DNA from: Chelonoidis abingdonii
Taxonomy: Eukaryota > Chordata > Testudines > Testudinidae
Assembly (NCBI RefSeq): GCF_003597395.2
Contig: NC_133782.1
Span: 4,834,635-4,898,634, forward strand
Length of the DNA: 64,000 nucleotides
Direction of reading: 5' to 3'
The notes under the pieces were generated by a model. It saw only the letters and a program-made list of their open reading frames with translations. It was not told the DNA's origin and made no database searches. Positions 36,642 through 64,000 of the stretch are shown here, in pieces. The position numbers and the translations under genes are program-made. Numbering within the stretch: the first letter of the stretch is position 1; each line of letters begins with the position of its first letter.

Positions 36642-36929
36642 GAATAATACATTTGAACCATGTCTGTTTTCTGTGACAGTGTGACAGAGTGCTGGGAGCT
36701 AGCAAGGGCGCCTGAACTGTGTTCACTGGATCCCCTGGGGAGGTTTGATTGAGGAATAGAGTGTAATTATCTAATTGGCAGGGATCCTAGTTTTCTGTGA
36801 TAAAAACCCCAAACTTCTCTGCTAAAAAAAAAAAATCCATGTTTTTCCATAATTAAAATGAAATGCTGAACTTTCGTTTCCCTAGCCACACTATATACAG
36901 GTATCAGTTGAACTCAGTGTTTTATTGAT

Positions 36930-37130
36930 ATATAGTAGAACCCCGTTTATCCAAGCCTTCATTATCCGGCTCTCCATATTAACCGAATCATCAGCCGCCT
37001 GAGCCCCAGCTGTGCAGGGCTGACTGCCCAAGCCCAGCCCCCCCCATCTTAAAATAAGGGATAGAAAGCTCTTTACCAATTCTCCTGATTATCTAAATTA
37101 TCCAGTCTGGTCCCGCTCCCAGTCAGTCAT
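36930..37130. mobile_element. Pogo/Tigger-like MITE fragment
   Basis: Starts 'tagtagaaccccgtttatcc' and shows the paired 'ccttcattatccggctc' and 'gattatctaaattatccag' words typical of pogo-type inverted ends. The right end is not defined and no transposase is present. Confidence 0.45.
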
Positions 37131-37239
37131 ACCCTTGACTGATCAAAGTTTTACTGACAAAAATACTGGTGTAGACATAGCCTCAGAGAGCTCTCAAGGA
37201 AGGGAGGTAGACCTCTTGGGTCCTGGGGAGGCCCTAAAT

Positions 37240-37524
37240 CAGGGGTTCTCAAACTTCATTTCACCGCAAACCCTTCTGACAATAAAAATTACTACGTGAC
37301 CCCAGGACGGGAAAGAAGCCTGAGCCCACCCGAGCCCCACTGACCGGAGGGGATTGAAGCCCAAGGGCTTCAGCCTCTAGTGGGGGACCTGTAACCTGAG
37401 TCCCAACATGCAGGGCTGAAGCCCTCAGGCTTTGGCCTCAGGTGGTGGGGCTTGGGCTTTGGCCCCGGGCCCCAGCAAGTCTAAGCCAGCCCTGGTGACC
37501 CCATTAAGAGTTTGAGAATCATTG
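37240..37524. mobile_element. Non-autonomous hAT-like element, 285 bp
   Basis: Left end 'caggggttctcaaactt'; right end 'gagtttgagaatcattg'. The 8-bp target-site duplication 'ccctaaat' / 'ctctaaat' (37232-37239, 37525-37532) matches 7 of 8. The interior has the internal repeat 'gaagcccaagggcttcagcc' / 'gaagccctcaggctttggcc'. Confidence 0.8.
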
Positions 37525-37532
37525 CTCTAAAT

Positions 37533-38766
37533 AGTATTGCCCCGTGGATCTGTAAAGAGATCTGAAATAAACTGCACAGTGTGGACATATAAGTGGTGGA
37601 GGCTGAGCTGTTTCTGAGCGGCTGGAAAGCAGGAGCAGAGCTCTATCTGTGACAAGCTGATTTTCCATTTTTGTTAACATTCAACAGGCCATCCGTTCTA
37701 CAGACACCTCTGCATCTCTGAGAAGACAAAACTGAAAATTAAAGCCACTTGCACATGATGACAACCTGCTGCTGCTTCTGGTGCTGGACAGAAAATTGCT
37801 TTGGGGCTTAATTAGTCTCCGTTCAGAAAGTGCTGTGCTAGAAAATGTTTCCGTATTAAAGTTTATGGTTAAGAAAGGAGATCAAGCCCATGGGGCTGAC
37901 TATGATTAATATGGCTCCCAAGAGAATATTGTTTTTAAACCTTTCAAATATCCCCTAAACATAAACACATTTGCACAGAGGAATTCAGCAATAATGGCAT
38001 TTGCCAGCTATAATGTCGCATAAAGGAAGTGCTGTTTCACGTATCTAATATGCTTTGGACTAGAACAGGACTATTAAAGGACAGTGAAGGAGGATGCTGA
38101 GGAGTTTGGTAATAGTTGAGAAAAAAAAGTAATCCTTTCTCAGAGACCTCATTAAAACTGTTTATTTAAAACACTGGGAAATATAGTTTAATAAAAAAAG
38201 TGCAGGTTTAGCATTAACCTGCAATCTTTATCTATTTATGTATTTAAACCTCTTCTCTGGCTACTGCTCTCTGACAAGATTTACCAAGTTGCTGAGCAGA
38301 GAGAACCGGTCCCAGCTTAGAATTCCACAGCCTTCTTTCAGTTTCCTGTGTGGAAGGACTATAACACATCCTGATAGTTTCCTCAGGGTGAAGCCTTTTG
38401 TTCCTCACACTGCACTTCACTATTGACTTCTTGTACTCTCTTCAGTGAAATGGAGAAGTCTGATTTTTGTTTTTAATTGCAGAGGCCACAACATACAGTC
38501 CATTTCTAGATTTCAAGCAGTGTGGAACACGGCACTCAGGTCGAAACAGCCTTCCACACAACTCACTTTGAGCTCTCCCCTTACTTATTATTCCTGACCA
38601 TTGTATACTGACCCCTTATTGGGCTAATTACCTCACTACCCAGCCATTGCCCCCAAGTGTCAACAGTCTCCACCATGACAGTTTAATTGCTTCCAGTTAA
38701 GCTTGTGATCTTTTCTTTTCACAATAATCTGTGACTAGCGAGCTATAGCTAGCGCACTCTCACAGG
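37533..38766. other. Spacer; candidate conserved non-coding region
   Basis: 37670-38120 shows no repeat similarity, no microsatellite, and ordinary mixed composition with AT-rich homeobox-like words (see findings). No coding potential. Confidence 0.35.
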
Positions 38767-39005
38767 CAGGGGCGGCTCTATGTTTTTGCTGCCCCAAGCA
38801 TGGCAGTCAGGTGGCCTTCGGCAGCACGCTTGCGGCTGGTCCACTGGTCACGCAGCTTCGGCGGCATTTTTGCGGGTGATATGCCGATCTCGCGCCTTCG
38901 GCGTACCCGCTGCCGAATTGCCGCTGAAGCCACGGGACCAGCAGACCTCCCGCAGGCATGCCACCAAATGCTGCTGGACTGCTGCCCTCAGGTGCCACTT
39001 GAGGC
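38767..39005. mobile_element. GC-rich DNA-transposon remnant
   Basis: Begins 'caggggcggctctatgtttt', then 'gctgccccaagcatggc' and repeated 'cttcggcggc/cttcggcgt' words. It resembles GC-rich non-autonomous elements common in turtles. The right end and target-site duplication are not resolved. Open frames here (74-126 codons) are composition artefacts. Confidence 0.5.
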
Positions 39006-40654
39006 ACATTGTGCATATGCTTAGATGAAAACTGGTTGCAAGGGTGCCAATCTTGAAGAAGATTTTTATCATGTGGGTTTTGTCCCCTAGAAACCATCCA
39101 TCTGATGTCAACAACTTTCAGTCTACGGCTCTGGAATAGATTTGAACTGGTGACACACAGGCAAAAGGCAACACAAATCATTAGCATACCTCTGGGTCAT
39201 CTAGCTTACCCAAGTACAAATTTCTTATAAAAGATGACGTCTCCTATAGTCCTGATTTTTTTCAAAGCGTCTTGATGTAGCAGAAACCCCAGCACAGGGA
39301 GATTCTGATTATTTCAAGGGATATATACATTTAAATTAAGTTTCACCATCTGTTCCAACTCTTAATTGGAAATGCAAAAGAAGAAGAACCCAATCTGTAA
39401 TTAATCAGCAAAAAGATCCAAATTATTTAAATGCATGCACACATTTTGTTCAGTATGGCATGAATCTGTTAGGATTTTCTCATTATTAGACACGAATTAG
39501 GAGAAAAATTGCTCTTTCTTATGGGCCAGATCCTCAGTTGTTATAACGTGGTACAGCTCCATTTTTTTCCGTGGAAATATGCTGATTTACACCTGGTAAG
39601 GACCTAGTCCTATATACTTATTTTCAGCTATTGCGCCTTTTATGTAGCAAAGTGAGCAGCACTGAGAAGGTTTTTTTAATCATATTTAGGCAAACATGGA
39701 TTCTCCTTCTTTATGTTTACTAAAGCTCCTGAAAAGCTTCACATTTGGAATATGCCAAAGGGATGAATGTTTGGGGATGAAATGGAGGACAAGAGCTATC
39801 ATTTAGACCTGGATGGCCTAACTCATTGTTAGCACATATAAAGAGGTCCATCCATCAAGCAGTCTTCATTGTATGGCTGGGGATGCTAAAATTTGTCCTT
39901 CATAAGCTCTTTCTGGAACTGTCTGGAAATGCTCCACGTATTATTTCCACTGGGAGTCTTATTCCACTGACCTTGCTTCAGTCTCTATTGCAGGGCTTGC
40001 CTCAACAGGGAAGCAGTCCTGGTTGGGCAGTTTGTACCATCCGTGACTGGCCTTGGGCAGTATTGATGGGGAGGGTGGACTTATACCTCTAGGGATTGTC
40101 CATGCAACAGTGTGACCAGCGATCTCCTTCTATCTTCTGAGCAGAACTGTAGTGCCACAAAGTAATAGTGCTGAAGAGATATTAAAGCCCTTGTCAAAGG
40201 ACTTATTTGGGTTGTTTTTGATTAGGTTCAGCTACACTAGTCCTGTGCAATACTTCACTTTTCATTTTTACAGTATCATGCACACGTGTTGTAAAAGTGA
40301 AATAACTGCACAATAAAAATATTTTAAGAGGCATATACAACATGAATTACAATTGCCGAAGGATAAATTCTTTCTGCTGCCCTGAGCCAAAACTGAAAAT
40401 GTTGCTCTGCGCCAAGGGGAAGAAATAAAAAACCATAAAGCCTTGTCCTGTCTCTGGGTACTTGCCCTAATTTTGGCAAAGAAGGAAAACATAAGAAAGT
40501 ATATGCAAGGATGCATTAGGTACGGGACATCCAGTTCACAGAATAACCAGTAATAGCAAAACGTACCATGGAATCTGGTCAAAACAGCTTTGGAAACATT
40601 TCAGAAGGGTTCAGAGCCACAAAGGGTGTTATGTGCTACAATAATCATAGTCGT
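39006..40654. other. Non-coding spacer
   Basis: 39525-39605 is a fragment of the palindromic 'gatcctgca' family. The rest is AT-rich and unrecognised. Confidence 0.4.
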
Positions 40655-40965
40655 TGGGCAAGCCAGCAGAAGAATGATTCTATAGCTTGCTGGTGAGGGC
40701 ACCCACCTAGGAGGTGAGAGACCCATGTTCCTGTCTCACTACTCCAGTGATTTTTTAATTATTAATCCACAATACAGAAGCATCCATAGGAAAGCGCGAG
40801 GGAGACCTACACCAGAATAGCTCAGTGGTTAACACCCCCTCTCCCAAGAGGTGTTGGATTCCCCTATTCAAATCCTTTCTCCCCCCTCTGCCTGAAATGG
40901 GACTTGAACCTGGGTCTCCACATCCCAGGTGAGTGCCTTAACCACTGGGTTTATAAATTATAAAA
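40655..40965. repeat. Cluster of tRNA-like SINE pieces
   Basis: Three tRNA-like blocks. 40690-40730 ('gtgagggcacccacctagga', 'gagagacccatgttcctgt'). 40815-40885 ('tagctcagtggttaacaccc' as an A-box-like part, 'ttcaaatcc' as a B-box-like part). 40895-40945 is in reverse ('gacttgaacctgggtctcca', 'cttaaccactgggtt'). None folds into an evident intact tRNA, so they are SINE heads, not tRNA genes. Confidence 0.5.
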
Positions 40966-41021
40966 CCACCACCTGCTTTTGAAGTTTGAATGGGACCCAA
41001 TCCCGTGGGCAGGCTACAAGC

Positions 41022-41130
41022 CAGGGATTGGCAACCTTTGGCACGCGGCCTGTCAGGGAAATCTGCTGGTGGGCCAGATGGTTTGTTTAAATAGATTAAA
41101 CTTAACTTCATACAGAGAGCTAAGATATGG
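41022..41130. mobile_element. Truncated hAT-like element
   Basis: 'cagggattggcaacctttgg' followed by 'cacgcggcctgtcagggaaa' is a hAT left end. No matching right end is seen. Confidence 0.5.
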
Positions 41131-42319
41131 CGTTTTCTCATAAAGGTCTGTTAGATGAGACACCAGTTCACTTGATGTACAAAACTAGGCTGTAATCACT
41201 AGGCTGAAGAGTGGATAGAAAATTACTCAAGCTATGAAGACCTTTTCACCCTTGAGTTTTGAATGAATTCTGGTAAGAAGTATAGTGTGAAGATTTCATA
41301 TGCTTTCATTCAGAAAGGTGGGTTTGAATGCTAAGGGTGGATATGCAGAAAGTACCTTTAGCTTCTTTCTTTTCCTCTTCAACTGTGCATCTGAAAGACG
41401 ATTTCTGATGGACAAATTCATGTGCAAAGTGCTCCATCTGGTGGTAAATACAAGAGCAGAGGCTGCCAGGAACCATCATGATTTCAAAGAGAAAAGTCTC
41501 TACTCCTCAACAAATTCTTAAAAGCCTCTCACAGTGGGAGAGTAGTCATTTCAGAGTTGAGACAATGCAGTGGAGTTTTGTAGAACTCTGTAATATTTCT
41601 AATGCAGCTTTAAAACAATTTTTCCTGGTTTTGCAACAAATCTGTCACTTAGGCCAGAATCTGTTGAAAGTTCTGTCAAGGACATTTTTATGAAGGGTGG
41701 CTGAGATTCATTCCAGCGAACCTGGCTAGCTTTACTGGGTGAATGGAAACTAGGCAAAGCGAAGTAGCAGTGATGTTCTGACGATGAGAAAGACATGCTG
41801 ACATACAGATATCCCATTATCATGTTGCATCATGACGTGCCGAGGCAATGACAGGAGGTATATGTCCTAACATTACAATGTACCATTTTTCTCTCTCCAG
41901 ACTACCCGCCTTCTCCGCATTGATGAAGTGGGAAACCTCAGCTGAGCTTCAGAGGTACTTTATGAACAGAGGGCCAGATCCAGAAAGGAAACTGTGCAGC
42001 TGCAACTCCACTTCCGTAACAGATTACTTTCTCCCATATTCCCACTGGTTTGGGCCCAAAGACCCCTGCCTGCCAAGTACTCCCTGGACTCTGTGCTACC
42101 AGTGGATGGCCCCAAAGACAGCCCCCTTGAAAAACAATTCTGTTAATAATGCCGCACCTCACACACTCAGCACAGGTCTATGCAACACAGCTCTGGTCTA
42201 CACTACGGAATTACTTTGGTATAACAACATATATAAGGTGCAGCTGCACTATGCAAGTTTCTAGTGTAGATAAGCCCATGGTGCTTGAAACACTAGTGAG
42301 CACTTTGTCTGTGCTTGCG
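41131..42319. other. Spacer, no gene seen
   Basis: A frame of 138 codons (41848-42264) has no recognisable homology. 42190-42275 ('ggtctacactacggaattac' ... 'tagtgtagataagccc') looks like a short MITE with inverted ends. Confidence 0.4.
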
Positions 42320-42670
42320 TTCCCAGTTACCGGCCCAAAAGAACAGTAGTACCAGCGGGAAATTTAAGAAAAAAAGGTAAGACCTAGTGTAGACAAAGTC
42401 CTGGCTTCCTCAGTCAAAACATCCCCTTGTCATGGCGGATGCAGCATCTGCGCAGTTTGCCAAGTGTCCTGGGGCCTTTGGGGACGAAACATGCTGCATG
42501 TGCAATAGGGATCTTTGCAGGCCTGTCCCAGAAAGACTGCTGCTGCCCTCTTCGAAAACATACTGAGGGGATGTGTATGTGTGTAACATGCTGTGTGTGT
42601 GAGAGAGTGTGCTGTTGTAATAAGATGGGTTAAATCCTGAAACTGATGGGGTGCGAACATGCCCTTCATT
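42320..42670 (+). repeat. 351-bp segment duplicated at 47421-47771 (copy 1)
   Basis: Runs from 'ttcccagttaccggcccaaa' to 'gaacatgcccttcatt' and, by eye, is identical base for base to 47421-47771 (offset 5101). Flanks differ on both sides (g|ttccc and catt|taaa here). It includes a TG-rich tract around 42570-42615 ('gtatgtgtgtaacatgctgt') resembling the nearby minisatellite and the MITE at 12019-12757. The 68-codon frame inside shows no protein similarity. Confidence 0.9.
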
Positions 42671-42783
42671 TAAAATAGCTGTCAGAGACAGTTTAGGGGC
42701 CCTACACAAAACAACCTATAATGGAGTCTGCTCAGAAATTAACACTACATGGACAGAGGGCTCCACTGGGCCAGTGTGTGTGT

Positions 42784-42821
<38 letters not shown>

Positions 42822-43154
42822 GACAAGCTGAAGATAGAGTGCAGACATGAAACTAAGAGAGGCAGAGCAAGAAAGTCACGTAGCAGCCTTGAAGCATGAT
42901 GTGGCCCTGGGAGAAGTCCAAAAAGAGGCTTTGGGTCACACGTGCTGGATGAATGAAGTTTGTGGCTGTAGGCAAAAAAGCTATCCCTTGTTTTTGGTTC
43001 CTCCTGGTAAGAAGTAGAATATTGTACATACCTTGTAAATAAACAAGATTGCATCAAAGAAAATACCAAACTCTATTGTCAATTTCTGCTCCCAACTGGA
43101 ATAGCCTACGAAGTCCTGACTAGCAACTCAGGTCAAAATGGGGTAACAGTATAT
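42671..43154. repeat. Spacer with (TG)n microsatellite at 42774-42818
   Basis: Interrupted TG dinucleotide tract of about 45 bp, then AT-leaning sequence up to the minisatellite. No gene. Confidence 0.7.
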
Positions 43155-45697
43155 AAATAATGAATTGTGTGTGTATGTATATAAGGCACTATGTGTGCCT
43201 GTGTGTATGTACCACTGGGTGTGCATGTGCATATCACTGTATGCATGCATGGGTAATTACTGTGTGCGCATGCACATAACACACTATGTATATATGTGTA
43301 TGTATGTAACACTCTGTGTGCATATGTAACACACTCCACACGTGTTGTGCATATGTAACACACTGTGTATTTGTCTATGTATGTAACACTGTGTGTGCAT
43401 GCAACATACTCTGTACGTCTATGTATGTAATATTGTGTGCGCTGTGTATGTAACACAATGTCTGTAACACTGTATATGTCTGTGTGCATTTAAAACTGTG
43501 TGTTACACACCCTATGGGTCTATGTGTATGTGTCTGTGTAACACACTCTGTATGTATGTGACACTCTGTATGTGACACAGTGTGTGTGTATGTAACACAC
43601 AATGCATATGTCTGTGTATGTAACACACGGTGTGTATGTGTAATGTGGGTGTATATTTATGAATGTAACACACTGTGTGTGTTGTGTAACATTGTGGGTG
43701 TAAGTCTGAATGTGAAACACAGTGTATGTGTATGTAACACACAGTGTATGTGTGTAACACACTGTGAGCGTATGTCTAGGTATGTGACACACACTCTGTG
43801 TATATGTAACACATGGTGTGTATGTGTAATACACTGTGTGTGTATGTGTAACACTGTGGATGTATGTCTATGAATGTGACACTTTGTATATGTGTACGTA
43901 ACACATGGGGTATGTGTGTGTAACACACTGTGGGTGTATGTCTAGGAATGTGACACACAGGGTGTGTGTGAAACCACTGTGGGTGTATGTCTAGGTATGT
44001 GACACACACACTGTGTGTGTGTGTAACACATGGGGTATGTAACACAGTGTGGGTGTATGTCTAGGTATGTGACACACTGTGTGTGTGTATGTAACACACG
44101 GGGGTGTGTGTAACACACTGGGTGTATGTCTAGATCTGTGACACTGTGTGTGTGTAACACACGGGGTGTGTGTAACACACTTTGGGTGTATGTCTAAGTA
44201 TGTGACACACTGTGTGTGTGTATGTAACACACGGGGTATGTGTGTAATACACAGGCTGTATGTGTAGGTCTGTGACAGTGTGTGTGTAACACATGGGGTA
44301 TATGTGTTGGTCTGTGACACACAGTATGTATGTGTACATAACACACTGGGTGTATGTATAGGTCTGTGACAGAGTGTGTGTGTGTGTAACGCACAGGGTG
44401 TACGTGTAGGTCTGTGACACACAGTGTGTGTCTGTAATACACGGGGTGTGTGTGTAACACACTGGGTGTATGTGTAGGTCTGTGACACACTCTCTGTGTG
44501 TGTAACACACAGGGTGTGTGTGTAGGTCTGTGACACACAGTGTGTGTGTAACACACTGGGTGTATGTATAGGTCTGTGACAGAGTGTGTGTGTGTAACAC
44601 ACTGGGTGTATGTGTAGGTCTGTGACACACAGTGTGTATAACACACTCTGGGTGTATGCCTAGGTCTGTGACACACAGTATGTGTGGGTGTGTAACACAC
44701 TGGGTGTGTGTGTAACACAGGGTGTGTGTGTAGGTCTGTGACACACAGTGTATATGTGTCTGTGTGTAACACACTCTGGGTGTATGTGTAGGTCTATGAC
44801 ACACTGGGTGTATGTGTAGGCCTGTGACACACAGTGTGTGTGTGTCTGTGTGTAACACACTCTGGGTGTACCCCTAGGCCTGTGACACACAGTGTGTGTG
44901 TGTCTGTGTGTAACACACTCTGGGTGTACCCCTAGGCCTGTGACACACAGTGTGTGTGTGTCTGTGTGTAACACACTCTGGGTGTACCCCTAGGCCTGTG
45001 ACACACAGTGTGTGTGTGTCTGTGTGTAACACACTCTGGGTGTATCCCTAGGCCTGTGACACACAGTGTGTGTGTGTCTGTGTGTAACACACTCTGGGTG
45101 TATGTGTAGGTCTGTGACACACAGTGTGTGTGTGTCTGTGTGTAACACACTCTGGGTGTACCCCTAGGCCTGTGACACACAGTGTGTGTGTGTCTGTGTG
45201 TAACACACTCTGGGTGTATGTGTAGGTCTGTGACACACAGTGTGTGTGTGTGTGTGTGTAACACACTGGGGGGTCTGTGTAGGCCTGCGACACACAGTGT
45301 GTGTGTGTCTGCGCGTAACACACTGCGGGGTCTGTGTAGGCCTGTGACACACAGTGTGTGTGTGTCTGTATGTAACACACTCTGGGTGTACCCCTAGGCC
45401 TGCGACACACAGTGTGTGTGTGTCTGTGTGTAACACACTCTGGGTGTATGTGTAGGTCTGTGACACACAGTGTGTGTGTGTGTGTGTGTAACACACTGGG
45501 GGGTCTGTGTAGGCCTGCGACACACAGTGTGTGTGTGTCTGCGCGTAACACACTGCGGGGTCTGTGTAGGCCTGTGACACACAGTGTGTGTGTGTCTGTA
45601 TGTAACACACTCTGGGTGTACCCCTAGGCCTGCGACACACAGTGTGTGTGTGTGTGTGTGTAACACACTGGGGGGTCTGTGTAGGCCTGTGACACAC
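43155..45697. repeat. TG-rich minisatellite array, ~2.5 kb
   Basis: Tandem units built on 'gtgtgtaacacactctgggt' + 'gtacccctaggcctgtgacac'. The left part (43155-about 44830) is degenerate, with irregular spacing of TAACACAC and GTGACACAC words and several variants ('gtatgtctaggtatgtgaca', 'gtatgtgtaggtctgtgaca'). From 44833 the period is exactly 58 bp (starts 44833, 44891, 44949, 45007, 45065, 45123, 45181), passing into a 230-bp higher-order repeat. Long minus-strand frames rich in His, Thr, Cys and Val are by-products of the repeat. The array ends 86 bp before the first PRPF6 ATG. Confidence 0.95.
45181..45640. repeat. 230-bp higher-order repeat, two identical copies
   Basis: Copy 1 is 45181-45410 and copy 2 is 45411-45640, identical by eye. 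Each has four subunits of 58, 57, 57 and 58 bp (A 45181-45238, B 45239-45295, C 45296-45352, D 45353-45410). They differ in the middle: A 'ctctgggtgtatgtgtagg', B 'ctggggggtctgtgtagg', C 'gcgcgtaacacactgcgggg', D 'gtacccctaggcctgcgaca'. A further B-type subunit follows at 45641-45697 and ends the array. Confidence 0.92.

Positions 45698-64000
<18,303 letters not shown>

Noticed and set aside
40815..40885. Possible tRNA gene
   Set aside because: A- and B-box-like words are present but no complete cloverleaf or acceptor stem is evident, and neighbouring tRNA-like pieces suggest a SINE.
42427..42633. 68-codon frame present identically at 42427-42633 and 47528-47734
   Set aside because: It is conserved only because the 351-bp DNA segment is duplicated. 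It includes a TG tract and shows no protein similarity.
43155..45697. CRISPR-like array
   Set aside because: Units are contiguous tandem repeats without unique spacers, in vertebrate DNA beside an intron-containing gene.

Overview
This is vertebrate nuclear DNA, most likely from a turtle (a crocodilian or another non-avian sauropsid is the alternative). That call is inferred from three things: CR1 retrotransposon 3' ends, old MIR-type SINEs, and many short non-autonomous DNA transposons (hAT-like and PIF/Harbinger-like MITEs) of the kind I associate with chelonian genomes. Coding density is very low, and genes are split into small exons with GT-AG introns.

Two protein genes can be supported, arranged head to head. 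At 5750-5840 on the minus strand is the first coding exon of SAMD10, inside a CpG island (about 5040-6780). Its remaining exons were not found and should lie to the left of the window. At 45784-63536 on the plus strand are the first 13 coding exons of PRPF6, the U5 snRNP / U4/U6.U5 tri-snRNP splicing factor. They give 625 intact codons (588 when counted from the methionine used in human), and the gene runs off the right edge. All 13 exons have conserved splice junctions and agreeing phases.

Layout: 1-5040 is the presumed SAMD10 first intron, with CR1 and MIR remnants. 5040-6780 is the SAMD10 CpG island. 7541-8385 is a degenerate minisatellite rich in CCCTAA-like words. 8.4-43 kb is about 35 kb of gene-poor spacer made of MIR, LTR-like, hAT and MITE copies with unique patches between them. 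43155-45697 is a 2.5 kb TG-rich minisatellite that stops about 86 bp before the first PRPF6 ATG. 45.7-64 kb is PRPF6, with repeats in its introns.

Most interesting points: (1) the minisatellite goes from degenerate on its far side to exact 58-bp units, and then to a perfectly duplicated 230-bp higher-order repeat next to the PRPF6 promoter. (2) A 351-bp segment is present twice, apparently identical, 5101 bp apart on either side of that array; the second copy replaces the middle of a CR1 element in PRPF6 intron 1. (3) PRPF6 has an in-frame upstream ATG that would add 37 residues. (4) The SAMD10 and PRPF6 starts, close together in mammals as I recall, lie 40 kb apart here. I see no operon, defence system, CRISPR array or other prokaryotic-style system.
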